Made by a program: the position numbers and the translations under genes
Shown here: piece after piece, positions 43,474 through 53,738 of the stretch
Position numbering within the stretch: the first letter of the stretch is position 1
How the letters are laid out: the number at the start of each line of letters is the position of its first letter
Notes under the pieces: generated by a model
What the model was told of the DNA's origin: nothing
The model's input: only the letters and a program-made list of their open reading frames with translations
Database searches by the model: none
Assembly: GCF_004342005.1 (NCBI RefSeq)
Contig: NZ_SMBX01000011.1
Location: 31,483 to 95,482 of the forward strand
Direction: 5' to 3'
Length of the DNA stretch: 64,000 bases
Source of the DNA: Paracandidimonas soli
GTDB lineage: Bacteria > Pseudomonadota > Gammaproteobacteria > Burkholderiales > Burkholderiaceae_B

Positions 43474-44835
43474 ATGGACTCACTAAAAATCATCTGCCCC
43501 AATGGGCATTTGGGCTTTGCGCCATTGCGCACCGAAAGTTTCAAGCTGGGCGTGGCTGCCGGGCCGGACGTGATTGCCGCGGACTCCGGCAGCGATGACG
43601 TCGGCCCCGTTCCATTGGGCACGGATACCTCGACCAGCCCGCAAGGCTGGCAGCGGCACGACCTGGAGCAAATGCTGCTGGCGGCGCGCGAACTGGACGT
43701 GCCGATGATCATCGGATCGGCCGGAGACACCGGTGCAAACAGCCGGGTGGACCTGTATGTGCGGATGATTCAGGAGATAGCCGCCCAGCACAAGCTGCCT
43801 CCCTTCAAGCTGGGATATTTTTATTCCGAAGTCGATCCCGGACGCGTCCGGGCGGCGCTGCGCCGCGGCGAAACCGTAGCCGGACTGGATGGCTACGCGG
43901 ACCTGACCGAGGCCGAGCTGGACGCCACCGACCGCATCGTTGCCGTTGCCGGTGTCCACCCCTACCTCGAGCTGCTGCGCTCGGGAGCGCAAGTGATCAT
44001 CGGCGGCCGCAGCTCCGATGCGGCGGTATTCGCCGCGCCCGCACTGCACCGCGGCTTTCCGGCGGACCTGTCCTATTACCTTGGCAAGGTGCTGGAATGC
44101 GCTTCCTTCTGCGCCGAGCCCTATGGCGGCAAGGAAACCGTGATGGGAGAAATCTCCATGGAGGACGTGCGCGTTACCGCCATGCATCCGGCCCAGCGCT
44201 GCACCATCGCATCCGTCGCCGGCCATGCCATGTACGAGCGCACCAACCCCTATGACGAATTCTTCCTCGGCGGCCGCCTGGACATGCGCGATTGCAGCTA
44301 CGAGCAGTTCAGCGAAAAAACCACGCGCATCACGGGGTCGCGATTCCATGCCGCCGACACCCTGCAGGTCAAGCTGGAAGGCGCGGGCAAGGTGGGAGAG
44401 CGCTACATCGGTTTCTGCGGCGTGCGCGATCCCTATACCATCGCCAACATCGACAAGGTCATCGGCTGGGCTCGCGAGCAGGCCAGGGACAGATTCGGCG
44501 ACCAGGGCTACCAACTGCACTACAACGTCTTCGGCCGCGACGGCGTCATGGGCGAGCTGGAACCCCTGCGCCACCAGCCAGGCCACGAGCTGGGCATCAT
44601 GGTGCAGGGCGTGGCTCCCACCGCAGAGATGGCCGAAGAACTGACTCTCATCGGCTTGCGCCAGCTGTTCTACGCGCGCCTGCCGGACGTGAAAGGCACC
44701 GCCGGCTCCGTCTCGTTCCCGCTGGACGAGGTCGTCCAGGCCAGCGCGGCCTACCGCTGGACGCTGAACCATACGCTGCCCGTCCAGGATGCCCTGGAAC
44801 TATTCCCGACACATCTGATCAACGTCAATGCCTGA
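43474..44835 (+). CDS. AtuA-like (DUF1446) acyclic terpene utilisation family protein
   Basis: 453 residues from the ATG at 43474, chosen because the sigma-54 start lies downstream of the earlier ATG. Family signs are the N-terminal GFAPLRTESFKLGVAAGPDVIAADSGSDD and IGSAGDTGANSRVDLYVRM, then VIIGGRSSDAAVFAAPAL. AtuA relatives occur in acyclic terpene and carboxylate catabolism and the reaction is not established. It overlaps or abuts a DUF4387 gene, its usual partner, and a Bug gene completes the operon. Confidence 0.88.
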   Translation: MDSLKIICPNGHLGFAPLRTESFKLGVAAGPDVIAADSGSDDVGPVPLGTDTSTSPQGWQRHDLEQMLLAARELDVPMIIGSAGDTGANSRVDLYVRMIQEIAAQHKLPPFKLGYFYSEVDPGRVRAALRRGETVAGLDGYADLTEAELDATDRIVAVAGVHPYLELLRSGAQVIIGGRSSDAAVFAAPALHRGFPADLSYYLGKVLECASFCAEPYGGKETVMGEISMEDVRVTAMHPAQRCTIASVAGHAMYERTNPYDEFFLGGRLDMRDCSYEQFSEKTTRITGSRFHAADTLQVKLEGAGKVGERYIGFCGVRDPYTIANIDKVIGWAREQARDRFGDQGYQLHYNVFGRDGVMGELEPLRHQPGHELGIMVQGVAPTAEMAEELTLIGLRQLFYARLPDVKGTAGSVSFPLDEVVQASAAYRWTLNHTLPVQDALELFPTHLINVNA

Positions 44836-44854
44836 AACACAGGAGCCGAACAAT

Positions 44855-45178
44855 ATGACTACCCAGCGCCTGGACCAACTGGCCAAAACCATACGCAGCA
44901 AGAACGCGGGTGTGAACAAAATCACATTCGATGTCATCTTCCGCGACCGTGAAACCTACGACCATGTACGCCGCACCCAGGTCCTGACACGCAACAGCGT
45001 CGCCAGCCTGTTCCGCATTCCGCCCGAGCGCGTGGCCGACTTCGTGGAATACGATCCCGGACTGGCGATCAAGTTCACGTTCTACCGCCTGCGCCCCAGC
45101 GGCTCCGCCGGCGACGGCGATATCTTCGGAGCGCAACAGTACGCTCCCTTGCTGGACCTGCCCGTGCCGGTCGACTGA
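44855..45178 (+). CDS. DUF4387-family protein
   Basis: 107 residues from the ATG at 44855, with AGGAG 9 nt upstream; an alternative ATG at 44828 overlaps the AtuA-like stop. LAKTIRSKNAGVNKITFDVIF and VVEYDPGLAIKFTFYR-like FVEYDPGLAIKFTFYR are characteristic. DUF4387 is known mainly as the partner, or a fused domain, of AtuA-like proteins, so it is probably a second subunit. Function unknown. Confidence 0.87.
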   Translation: MTTQRLDQLAKTIRSKNAGVNKITFDVIFRDRETYDHVRRTQVLTRNSVASLFRIPPERVADFVEYDPGLAIKFTFYRLRPSGSAGDGDIFGAQQYAPLLDLPVPVD

Positions 45179-45300
45179 CCGGGCGCCCCATCCGCGACGC
45201 CGCCTGGCCGCAAGGCCAGGCGCAAACCAGAGACATTCATTCAAGAAGAAACACAGCCATGCGACCGCAGAACGGCATGGCATCGTGAAGGAGATCACAC

Positions 45301-46263
45301 ATGAAGACACGCTTCAGCCGCTTCCTCGGCGCCCTGGCCCTGGCTGTTTCGGGCGCAGCATCCGCCGCCACTCCCGTGCCCTCGCAGATCACGCTCCTCG
45401 TACCCTTCGGCGCGGGCGCAAGCAATGACTCCATCGCCCGTATCCTGGCCCCGGAGCTGGGCCGCCTGCTCGGCACGCAAGTCATCGTCGAAAACAAGGC
45501 CGGCGCGGCAGGCACCATCGGCGCCGCCCATGTCGCCAAATCCGCGCCCGACGGCGCTACGCTGCTGCTGAGCTCATCCACATTCGTCACCGCGGCCGCC
45601 ACCCAGCCCAGCATGCCGTACGATGCGCTGAAAGCCTTCACCCCGGTCGCCATGGTGGGATCGGGCCCGCTGGTGCTGGGCGTTCCCGGCGCGTCTCCCT
45701 ACCGCTCGCTGGAAGACTTCCTGTCCGCCGCGCGGCAATCGCCCGGTGCGCTGAACTATGGCAGTTCCGGCATCGGATCGCTGGCCCACCTGGCGACGAC
45801 GGTACTGGCCGACTCCGCCAAGGTCGACATCACGCACGTGCCGTACAAAGGCGCCGCGGCGGCCGGCAACGATCTGGCCGGCGGCCGCATCGAACTCATG
45901 ATCGCCAACTACAGTTCGCTGATTCCTTTGCTGGAGGGAGGCAAGGTGCGACTGATCGCCGCCACGTCGCCCGGCCGCGACCCCGCCTTTCCGGATCTGC
46001 CGCCGGCCGCCGAAGCCGTGCCGGGATACGAAGCCGATATCTGGGTGGGCATCTTCGCGCCGGCGGGGCTGCCGGCCGACCTGCTGGAAAAATACAACCA
46101 GGCCGTCAACCAGGCGAATCAATCGCCGCGCCTGAAAGAGCTGCTGCAACTGGACGGCACCGTGCCCGCCAGCCTGGACAGCGCCGCCTTCGCCCAGCGC
46201 GTGGCAGCCGATCTGCAGCGCTGGAAAGCCGTCGCGGACAAGCACAACATTACGGCCAACTGA
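45301..46263 (+). CDS. Bug-family periplasmic substrate-binding protein (TTT receptor)
   Basis: 320 residues, signal peptide ending near AASAAT. AAGGAGA precedes the ATG. Core: LVPFGAGASNDSIARI, APDGATLLLS and THVPYKGAAAAG. It is 122 bp after the DUF4387 gene and is the only receptor here with a putative sigma-54-controlled operon, so its ligand is likely the AtuA-like substrate. Confidence 0.93.
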   Translation: MKTRFSRFLGALALAVSGAASAATPVPSQITLLVPFGAGASNDSIARILAPELGRLLGTQVIVENKAGAAGTIGAAHVAKSAPDGATLLLSSSTFVTAAATQPSMPYDALKAFTPVAMVGSGPLVLGVPGASPYRSLEDFLSAARQSPGALNYGSSGIGSLAHLATTVLADSAKVDITHVPYKGAAAAGNDLAGGRIELMIANYSSLIPLLEGGKVRLIAATSPGRDPAFPDLPPAAEAVPGYEADIWVGIFAPAGLPADLLEKYNQAVNQANQSPRLKELLQLDGTVPASLDSAAFAQRVAADLQRWKAVADKHNITAN

Positions 46264-46353
46264 CGCGTTCAAGCGCAAGCCTCGGCCTTCAGACCGAGTC
46301 AGGCGAGGCAGTGTTCAATGGTGCCGCAGGCGCCCGGCTTCCTCGCGCCGAGT

Positions 46354-47511
46354 CTAGGTCCCGTCGCCGCGCCCGGCCGCTTCGGGCGTATCGACGGCGC
46401 CCAGCTTGCGCATCTGGTGCCGCAAGGCATGCCGGCTGAGCTTCAGGCGCTCGGCCGCCTTGCCGATACTGCCCTGGCAATCCGCCAGCGCCTGGGCGAT
46501 CAGACTGCGCTGGAAATGCTCGGTCTGCTCGGCATAGCCGCCAGTCCGCCCGGGACTGCCGGACGGCTGCGCCATGCCCGATAAATCCTGCGCGAGCCCC
46601 GCCTGCCGGGCCATCGGCAAAGACGCCATGTCGGAGGGAAGGCTCGCGCCCTGGCCCGTGGAAATCGCCTTTGCCTTCTCGACCTCGCGCACGATGCGCA
46701 GCGGCAGATGCGCCTCGCGGATGCAATCGCCTTCTTCGAGAATGCAGATGCGCTCCAGCAGATTGCTCAGCTCCCGCACATTGCCCGGCCATTGATAGCG
46801 GCGGAATAGCTCGCGCACTTCCGGCGTCATGGAATGGAAGCGGCTGCCGTGCAGCGCATTGAAGCGGCGCAGGAACTGCTCCGCCAGGACAAAGACATCG
46901 TCCCCGCGATCGCGCAGCGGCGGTATGTTGATGGACACCACCTGCAGGCGGTAATAGAGATCGTCCCGGAAGCGCCCCTCCTGGACCTCGCGCAACAGAA
47001 TCTTGTTGGTGGCGGCAATGAAGCGCGCGGATGTGCCGGATTCCTTTACCGCCCCCAGACGCCGGAAGCGGCGCGTATCGAGCAAGGTCAGGATCTTGGC
47101 CTGCATGACGGGATCGAGTTCGCGCACTTCATCCAGGAACACGGTTCCCGCGCTGGCGACCTCCAGCAATCCCGTCTTGCGTTCCACCGCGCCGGTAAAG
47201 GCGCCGCGCTCGTGGCCGAACAGCTCCGACTCCAGCAGGCTTCCGGGAATGGCGGCACAGTTGATTTCCGTGAACTCATGCTGCGCGCGGTCGGACAAGG
47301 CATGCAAGGCCCTGGCCACCACCCCCTTGCCGGTACCCGTCTCTCCGTAGACGAGAATGATGCCCACCTTGCTGCGCGCCACCTTCGCCACCTGCGCGCG
47401 CAACTGCGCCATGGAAGGATGCATTCCTATGATGGCCGGAGCGCCGGCCGGCCAATCCTCCGGCTGTGCGGAAGAATCCCGCGGGGCGCGGGAGTCGGAG
47501 CTGGATATCAT
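46354..47511 (-). CDS. Sigma-54-dependent transcriptional activator without sensory domain
   Basis: 385 residues from the ATG at 47511; the frame extends to 47565. The AAA+ domain begins almost at once: Walker A GETGTGKG (56-63), the sigma-54-contact loop GAFTGA (103-108), Walker B TVFLDEV (123-129) and RFRDDLYYRL. A Fis-type helix-turn-helix (GSIGKAAERLKLSRHALRHQM) ends the protein. It has only about 25 residues before the AAA+ module, as in PspF, so control must come from a partner protein or expression level. It is convergent with the AtuA-like operon and its likely activator. Confidence 0.92.
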   Translation of the reverse strand: MISSSDSRAPRDSSAQPEDWPAGAPAIIGMHPSMAQLRAQVAKVARSKVGIILVYGETGTGKGVVARALHALSDRAQHEFTEINCAAIPGSLLESELFGHERGAFTGAVERKTGLLEVASAGTVFLDEVRELDPVMQAKILTLLDTRRFRRLGAVKESGTSARFIAATNKILLREVQEGRFRDDLYYRLQVVSINIPPLRDRGDDVFVLAEQFLRRFNALHGSRFHSMTPEVRELFRRYQWPGNVRELSNLLERICILEEGDCIREAHLPLRIVREVEKAKAISTGQGASLPSDMASLPMARQAGLAQDLSGMAQPSGSPGRTGGYAEQTEHFQRSLIAQALADCQGSIGKAAERLKLSRHALRHQMRKLGAVDTPEAAGRGDGT

Positions 47512-47598
47512 TACCCTAAGGCCTCGCAATCGTGAGTCGGGGCGGGACCGCCTATCGTATAACATTTCCGCGCCGGCAAGCGTGCGCCGCCAGCGCCG

Positions 47599-47604
47599 TA
47601 TAAT
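47599..47604 (+). promoter_or_regulatory. -10 element TATAAT before the membrane protein gene
   Basis: TATAAT at 47599, 19 nt before the ATG at 47623, with GGGAGA as ribosome site. The -35 is poor. Confidence 0.35.
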
Positions 47605-47622
47605 CGGCTCGGGAGATACGCA

Positions 47623-48024
47623 ATGAAAAAATCCATCATCACAGGGCTATCCTTTGCGGCCCTCGGGCTGCTCAGCATGGGCTTTCTGGGTGTCGCTCTG
47701 TATTACCTGGCCTACCCAGTGCTGTATCCCATGTTCGGGGATTTCAATGATTGGACGGGGCCGGATGTCTGGCCCGCCATCGTCTGGGCCAGCCTCCTCT
47801 GGCCCATCAGCTTCCCTGTCGCAGCCTGGTTCGACCGCAAGCGGCAGCAGAAATCCGCCGGGCGCGCCAAACGCATCTTCCTATATGCCCTGACCTTGTG
47901 GCTGGGCGCGGCAGTCACCTGGATATTCGTCGTATCGATGCAGGATATCCAGTACACGTCCTTCCTGAGCCCTGAGCTTCCGACACACAGCAAACCCGCC
48001 CCGGCCTCCAGCGCTCCACAATGA
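47623..48024 (+). CDS. Hypothetical membrane protein
   Basis: 133 residues with three predicted membrane helices (about 6-30, 46-68 and 85-106) and a Pro/Ser-rich C-terminal tail. GGGAGA lies before the ATG. No family recognised. It is divergent from the sigma-54 activator gene and followed by gene remnants. Confidence 0.68.
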   Translation: MKKSIITGLSFAALGLLSMGFLGVALYYLAYPVLYPMFGDFNDWTGPDVWPAIVWASLLWPISFPVAAWFDRKRQQKSAGRAKRIFLYALTLWLGAAVTWIFVVSMQDIQYTSFLSPELPTHSKPAPASSAPQ

Positions 48025-48070
48025 AGGACGCCTTCCCTCTCACACACATGTTGCGAGATCAATGATCCGT

Positions 48071-48328
48071 CTAAGGATGGTTGGGGCGAGCGAAGATTTC
48101 CTCGATCGGCGCCTCCTCTACGGTGCGCCCCAGATACATGATGACGCCCTGATCCGAAATATGCTCTACGACGCCAATATCGTGGCTGATGAACAGGTAA
48201 GTGGGATCGAACTGATCGCGCAGGTCCATGAACAGATTGATGATCTGAGCCTGGATCGATACATCGAGCGCTGCAGCGCTTTCATCGCATACCAGGAATT
48301 CCGGCTGCTCCGCCAAGACTCGCGTATT
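48071..48328 (-). pseudogene. Remnant of an oligopeptide ABC transporter ATPase (DppF/OppF type)
   Basis: The reading frame resembles only the C-terminal third of a peptide-transport ATPase: Walker B and D-loop FLVCDESAAALDVS (normally CDEPVSALDVS), the H-loop LFISHD and a YLGRTVEEAPIEEIF tail that stops at NHP. Walker A and the LSGGQ signature are absent and the Walker B Pro is replaced. No ABC partners are nearby. Confidence 0.75.
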
Positions 48329-48335
48329 GCGGGCC

Positions 48336-48512
48336 TTCTTGCCCCTGCCAACCCAGCTGGCCCTGATTCCGGACAAGCTGAATGCCTTCACCGACCGCAC
48401 GATCATCAATAGAGATCAGTTGCTGCGCGAACTCGGCAACATCAGGCAAAACGGCTATTGCGTCAGCCTCGGCGAAGTCGGCGAGCGCCCAGCTGACGTC
48501 GGAACTGGCGTA
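48336..48512 (+). pseudogene. Remnant of an IclR-family regulator effector domain
   Basis: The translated segment LNAFTDRTIINRDQLLREL, then IRQNGYCVSLGEVGERPADVG, matches the end of an IclR ligand domain. No winged helix precedes it, and similarity is lost after about 48512, consistent with a frameshift. It abuts the ABC remnant on the other strand. Confidence 0.6.
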
Positions 48513-48667
48513 GCGCCGCACCCGTGGCGTCGTCGTTTGGCCGCCCGCACAGAGAGGCAGGCGGTCACATGAATTAATCGGCATAAAGTAATGAGCATAA
48601 ATTCGTTAGGCTGCGCCTATTCTTCCCTAACAATAATGGGCTGTATCGTAATTTGCCCAGGAACAGT

Positions 48668-50509
48668 ATGCGCGCCGCCAGTTTTTTCTCGGATGATCAG
48701 CAGCAGCAGATCACCACCCTGACCGAGCATCTAGATACCCAGGCCCTCTTGTGGCTGTCTGGCTATCTGGCCGGCCTGGCCCGCAACCGGACCCTTCCGG
48801 GCCAGGCCTCCGCCACAGGCGCCCGGATCCAGGCGCCCGCGCAACCGGTCTCGGCGCCACAGGACGGCTCAGGCCACCGGATCACAGTCATTTATGGAAG
48901 CCAGACCGGCAATGCCAAGCGCCAGGCCGAAGCGCTGTGGGAAGCCTGCCAGGAAGCGGGAGCGCCCGTACGCCTGGTGCGCGCCGACCAGTACCCGACA
49001 CGGGAACTGAAGGATGAAACCCTGCTGTACGTGGTGATCAGCACCCAGGGCGAGGGAGATCCGCCGGATGATGCCATCGGTTTTGTGGAATTCCTCAAGG
49101 GCCGCCGCGCGCCGCGCTTGCAGCAACTCAAATTCGCCGTGCTGGGGCTTGGCGACTCCAGCTATCCCGAGTTCTGCGGGATAGCCCAGCAGCTCGATGC
49201 CCGCCTGGCCGAGTTGGGCGCCGAGCGCCTGCAGGCGGCGGGCATGGCCGATGTGGACATCGAGACCGTGGCGGCGCCCTGGCGGCAGGCGGCCCTGGCA
49301 TGGATACGCCAGCACGCCCTGGCGGATACGGGAGGCGCAGGTGCCCCGGCGCCAACAGGCGGCGCTCAGGCTCCCAGTCCCGGCCAGGCGCGCGCCGTCA
49401 CGCGCGAGCAACCCATCCCGGCCGAGTTGCTGGCCAATCAGCGCATCACTGGCCGAGGCAGCGAAAAAGCCATCCATCACCTGGAACTCTCGCTCGCAGA
49501 AAACGGCCTGAGCTACCAGGCGGGCGATGCCTTGGGCGTCTGGCCTGTGCAGGACGACGCGCTGGTCGAGCGCATTCTGGAGGCCACCGGCCTGGACCCC
49601 GCGCAAACAGTTCCTTGCCAGGGTGAAGAGCGCCCCTTGGGAGAGTGGCTGAAGATGCGGCGCGAACTCACCGTACTGACACGGCCTTTCATTGCGGCAC
49701 ATGCAGAGCGGGCCGGGCACGCCGGCCTGGCCGGCTTGCTGCAAGCCGAGTCCCGTCACGAACTGGCCGCCTTGATGTCGGAAAACCAGGTGCTGGATAT
49801 CCTGCAGCGCTATCCGGCTCCCTGGAGCGCCTGCGATCTGGTGTCTTCGCTGCGCGTCCTGGCGCCTCGCCTGTATTCCATTGCATCCAGCCCATCGCTG
49901 TACGAAGACGAAGTGCATCTTGCCGTCGCTAGTGTGGCCTACGAGCGGGACGGGCAGCCTCGCTGGGGCGTTGCTTCCCGTCATCTGTGCTCACTGGCCG
50001 AAGGCGACACCCTGCCTGTCTATATCGAGGCCAATGAACGCTTCCGCCTGCCAGACGATGGGCGCTGCGACATCCTCATGATCGGCGCCGGCACAGGCGT
50101 GGCTCCGTTTCGCGCCTTCGTGCAGGAACGCCAGGCCCGGGGCGATGCGGGGCGGAACTGGCTGTTCTTCGGCAATCCGCATTTCCAAACGGATTTTCTC
50201 TACCAGACGGAATGGCAGCAGGCGCTCAAGCAGGGCAGCCTGCATCGCATCGACCTGGCCTTCTCGCGCGATCAGGCCGACAAGATCTATGTGCAGCATC
50301 GACTGCTGGAGCAAGGGGCCGAGGTCTATAAGTGGATCGAGTCCGGCGGCCGCGTCTATGTGTGCGGCGATGCGGCCCGCATGGCGCCGGACGTGCAACA
50401 GGCCCTCCTGCAGATCGCGCAGCGCCACGGAGGCCTGGGCGAAGAAGCGGCGCGCAGTTGGCTGGAAACACTGGCCAGCCAGGGGCGCTATGTGCGCGAT
50501 GTCTATTAA
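48668..50509 (+). CDS. cysJ: Assimilatory sulfite reductase (NADPH) flavoprotein subunit
   Basis: 613 residues from the ATG at 48668 (AGGA upstream). Flavodoxin-like FMN domain (about 72-210, [38 protein letters not shown]), FAD domain with RLYSIASSP near 400, and NADPH domain with [12 protein letters not shown] and a terminal GRYVRDVY. Electrons pass from NADPH via FAD and FMN to CysI. First gene of the sulfate cluster, 15 nt before cysI. Confidence 0.95.
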   Translation: MRAASFFSDDQQQQITTLTEHLDTQALLWLSGYLAGLARNRTLPGQASATGARIQAPAQPVSAPQDGSGHRITVIYGSQTGNAKRQAEALWEACQEAGAPVRLVRADQYPTRELKDETLLYVVISTQGEGDPPDDAIGFVEFLKGRRAPRLQQLKFAVLGLGDSSYPEFCGIAQQLDARLAELGAERLQAAGMADVDIETVAAPWRQAALAWIRQHALADTGGAGAPAPTGGAQAPSPGQARAVTREQPIPAELLANQRITGRGSEKAIHHLELSLAENGLSYQAGDALGVWPVQDDALVERILEATGLDPAQTVPCQGEERPLGEWLKMRRELTVLTRPFIAAHAERAGHAGLAGLLQAESRHELAALMSENQVLDILQRYPAPWSACDLVSSLRVLAPRLYSIASSPSLYEDEVHLAVASVAYERDGQPRWGVASRHLCSLAEGDTLPVYIEANERFRLPDDGRCDILMIGAGTGVAPFRAFVQERQARGDAGRNWLFFGNPHFQTDFLYQTEWQQALKQGSLHRIDLAFSRDQADKIYVQHRLLEQGAEVYKWIESGGRVYVCGDAARMAPDVQQALLQIAQRHGGLGEEAARSWLETLASQGRYVRDVY

Positions 50510-50523
50510 AGAAAAGGCGACAA

Positions 50524-52185
50524 ATGAGCAAGACGGTTTTATCGGAACTGGAGCAGATCAAGCTCGACAGCCGGTTCCTGCGAGGCACTATCGAACAAGG
50601 GCTGGCGGATCCGGTCACGGGTTCGATCAGCGAAGACGACAACAAGCTGCTGAAATTCCATGGCAGCTACCAGCAGGACGACCGCGACCTGCGCGACGAG
50701 CGCCGGCGGCAGAAGCTGGAGCCGGCCTATTCCTTCATGATCCGCGCCCGCCTGCCGGGCGGCGTAATTTCACCCGCGCAGTGGCTGTCCATGGACACCC
50801 TGGCGCAGCGCTATGCCTCGCGCGGCCTGCGCATCACTACGCGCCAGACTCTGCAATGGCATGGCGTGGTCAAGCGGGATCTGAAGGCCACGATGCGCGG
50901 CATCAATGAAGCCCTGATCACGACCATCGCCGCTTGCGGTGATGTCAACCGGCAAGTGGTCGGCAGCGTTAATCCGCTGCTGTCGCATGCGCACCAGGTG
51001 GTGCAGGAATGGACGAACCGGCTGTCGGACCACTTCATACCGCGCACGCGGGCCTACCATGAGATCTGGCTCGATGGCGAGAAGATCACCGACGAACCCG
51101 AAGAAGAGCCCATTTACGGGCCCGCCTACCTGCCGCGTAAATTCAAGATGGGCGTGGCCATCCCTCCCATCAATGACTGCGATGTGTTCGCCCAGGACCT
51201 GGGCCTGATCGCCATTATCGAGGATGGCGTCCTGCAGGGATTTAACGTAGCAATCGGCGGCGGCATGGGGGTAACGCACGGCGACCCCGGCACTTACCCC
51301 AGATTGGGCTCCGTCATCGGTTTCGCGAGGCCGGAACAGTTGCTGGCCGTGGCCGAGGCCATCGTGACCTTGCAGCGGGATCACGGCAACCGGGACGAGC
51401 GCAAGCATGCCCGGCTCAAATACACCGTCGATCGCCTGGGCCCGGCCTGGTTCCAGGAACAGATCGCATTGCGAAGCGGCCATGCCCTGGCCGAAGCCCG
51501 GCCCTATCATTTCAAGCACAACGGCGATCAATTCGGCTGGACGCAGGGAGAAGACGGCCAGTGGCATCTGGGCCTGTACATCCCTGCCGGCCGGGTGATC
51601 GACGATGCCGAGCGGCGCCTGCAGACCGGCCTGCGAGAGATTGCGGCGATCCACAAGGGCGAATTCCGCCTGACCTGTAATCAGAACATCATCGTGGCCG
51701 GTGTCGCGTCCCGCGCCCGCGCACGCATCGACCGCCTGGCGGCCCGGCATGGGCTGGATGTCTACCTGCGCAGCAGCCCCGTGCAGCGCCATCACATCGC
51801 CTGCGTGGCATTGCCCACCTGCGGCCTGGCCATGGCCGAGAGCGAGCGCTATGCGCCGCATTTCCTGGCGCACGTGGATACGCTGCTGGCCAAGCACGGG
51901 CTGGCCGATACGCCTTTGCTTGTGCGGCTGTCGGGCTGCCCCAATGGCTGCTCGCGCCCCTACCTGGGCGAGATCGCCCTGGTGGGCCGCGCACCCGGGC
52001 GTTATGACCTGCGCCTGGGCGCCGATTTTTCAGGCGAGCGCCTGAACCGGATCTACCGGGAAAACATCGACGAAGCCGCCATCCTGGGTGAACTGGACGG
52101 CCTGTTCGCCGGCTATGCGACCGACCGCAGGCCGCAGGAGGGCTTCGGAGACTTCCTGGTACGCACGGGAGTGGTGCATGCCTGA
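50524..52185 (+). CDS. cysI: Assimilatory sulfite reductase hemoprotein subunit
   Basis: 553 residues from the ATG at 50524; upstream residues in this frame are not homologous. The siroheme/[4Fe-4S] ligands are Cys427 and Cys433 (CVALPTC) and Cys472 and Cys476 ([11 protein letters not shown]). Two ferredoxin-like half repeats carry substrate-binding Arg/Lys ([24 protein letters not shown]). It reduces sulfite to sulfide with six electrons from CysJ. The start of cysG overlaps its end. Confidence 0.95.
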   Translation: MSKTVLSELEQIKLDSRFLRGTIEQGLADPVTGSISEDDNKLLKFHGSYQQDDRDLRDERRRQKLEPAYSFMIRARLPGGVISPAQWLSMDTLAQRYASRGLRITTRQTLQWHGVVKRDLKATMRGINEALITTIAACGDVNRQVVGSVNPLLSHAHQVVQEWTNRLSDHFIPRTRAYHEIWLDGEKITDEPEEEPIYGPAYLPRKFKMGVAIPPINDCDVFAQDLGLIAIIEDGVLQGFNVAIGGGMGVTHGDPGTYPRLGSVIGFARPEQLLAVAEAIVTLQRDHGNRDERKHARLKYTVDRLGPAWFQEQIALRSGHALAEARPYHFKHNGDQFGWTQGEDGQWHLGLYIPAGRVIDDAERRLQTGLREIAAIHKGEFRLTCNQNIIVAGVASRARARIDRLAARHGLDVYLRSSPVQRHHIACVALPTCGLAMAESERYAPHFLAHVDTLLAKHGLADTPLLVRLSGCPNGCSRPYLGEIALVGRAPGRYDLRLGADFSGERLNRIYRENIDEAAILGELDGLFAGYATDRRPQEGFGDFLVRTGVVHA

Positions 52186-53647
52186 CACGCGCTCGCCGGC
52201 CCTGTTTCCGCTGTTCGCGGATCTTGACGGCCGCCCTGTCCTGGTGGTGGGAGCGGGCAGCGTGGCCGAGCGCAAGGTGCGGCGCCTGCTGGCCTGCGGC
52301 GCGCAAGTGCGGGTGGGAGCCGAGCAGATCGGCGAGGCCCTGGCGCAGTTGGCCCGGCAGGGAGCGATCGCATGCACCCAAGCCTCATTCGATCCTTCGT
52401 GGCTGGACGATGTCTGGCTTGTGGTGGCGGCCACCGACGATCCGGCCCTCAACCGGCAGGTATCAGCTGCCGCCCGGTCCCGCCGGCTATGGTGCAACGT
52501 GGTGGATGATGCGGCCTTGTCCAGCTACCACTCGCCGGCGGTCATTGATCGGGCGCCCTTGGTGGTGGCTGTATCTTCCGGCGGCAGCGCGCCCGCGCTG
52601 GCGCGCCGTGTGCGCGCCCAGATCGAAACCGTGCTGCCCCCTTTCCTGGGCCGTTTGTTCTCGCTGGCCGAAAGCCGGCGAACGGCCATTCGCCGCGCTT
52701 TCCCCGATCTGAGTCGCCGTCGCGCCTTCTACGATTGGCTGCTGGATGGCCCCGTGTGGCAAGCGTTGCGTCGCGCCCGCGGCCAGGAAGCCTGCGATGG
52801 ACTGGCGCGCGCCCTGAACGATGCCGAGTCGCAAACCGAAAGGCCGGGCACGGGACGCGTCACCCTGGTGGGCGGCGGTCCGGGCGACCCCGACCTGCTG
52901 ACGCTGGCCGGGCTGCGCGCCCTGCAAACCGCCGATGTCATTCTGTACGACCACCTCGTCGGCGAAGCCGTGCTGGATCTGGCACGGCGGGATGCCGAGC
53001 GTATTCCGGTCGGCAAGCGGCCGGGCGAGGACCACGACGCCACCCAGGCGCGCATCCATGCGCTGATGCTGATGCATGCATCGGCCGGACGCCACGTCGT
53101 GCGTCTCAAAGGCGGCGATTCTTTCATCTTCGGGCGCGGGGGCGAAGAACTGGAATACCTGGCGGATCACGGAGTGGCCTATGCCGTCGTCCCGGGAGTG
53201 ACCGCCGCACTGGCCTGCGCCGCTTATGCGGGTGTCCCGCTGACGCATCGCGATCATGCGCAATCCGTACGATTGATCACGGCGCATCGACGCGACGCCT
53301 GGACGGAGCGCGAATGGCAGGACCTGGCCCGTCCCGGCCAGACACTGGCTTTCTACATGGGAGTGGCGCATATGGAGCAACTGGCGCATCAATTGCAGAA
53401 GCATGGCTGTTCGCCCGACACGCCATTCGCTCTGGTGGAGCACGGCACGCGCGAGCAGCAACGAGTGCTGTATGGCGAACTGGGCAATCTCCCCGCACAG
53501 ATGCAAGCTCATGCACTGTCCTCTCCCGCCTTGCTGCTGGTGGGCTCCGTAGCCAGCCTGGGGCCCCGGCTGGCCTGGTTCGGCCGCGTGCTGACCGATG
53601 CGCGCGCGCCCGCGACGGCCCAGTCTGCTTATGAAACGATGACATAA
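52178..53647 (+). CDS. cysG: Siroheme synthase
   Basis: 489 residues from the ATG at 52178, overlapping the cysI stop by 8 nt. N-terminal precorrin-2 dehydrogenase/sirohydrochlorin ferrochelatase half ([17 protein letters not shown], 21-37); C-terminal uroporphyrinogen-III methyltransferase half from about 228 ([35 protein letters not shown]). It makes the siroheme for CysI, which explains the tight coupling. Confidence 0.95.
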   Translation: MPDTRSPALFPLFADLDGRPVLVVGAGSVAERKVRRLLACGAQVRVGAEQIGEALAQLARQGAIACTQASFDPSWLDDVWLVVAATDDPALNRQVSAAARSRRLWCNVVDDAALSSYHSPAVIDRAPLVVAVSSGGSAPALARRVRAQIETVLPPFLGRLFSLAESRRTAIRRAFPDLSRRRAFYDWLLDGPVWQALRRARGQEACDGLARALNDAESQTERPGTGRVTLVGGGPGDPDLLTLAGLRALQTADVILYDHLVGEAVLDLARRDAERIPVGKRPGEDHDATQARIHALMLMHASAGRHVVRLKGGDSFIFGRGGEELEYLADHGVAYAVVPGVTAALACAAYAGVPLTHRDHAQSVRLITAHRRDAWTEREWQDLARPGQTLAFYMGVAHMEQLAHQLQKHGCSPDTPFALVEHGTREQQRVLYGELGNLPAQMQAHALSSPALLLVGSVASLGPRLAWFGRVLTDARAPATAQSAYETMT

Positions 53648-53738
53648 GCAATCAAAAAACGATTGGTTCCTTTGCACCTGACTGAACCGTAGGATACATG
53701 CTGGTCAGTTCCATGAACAGCATTGAAAGGTGAACGAT

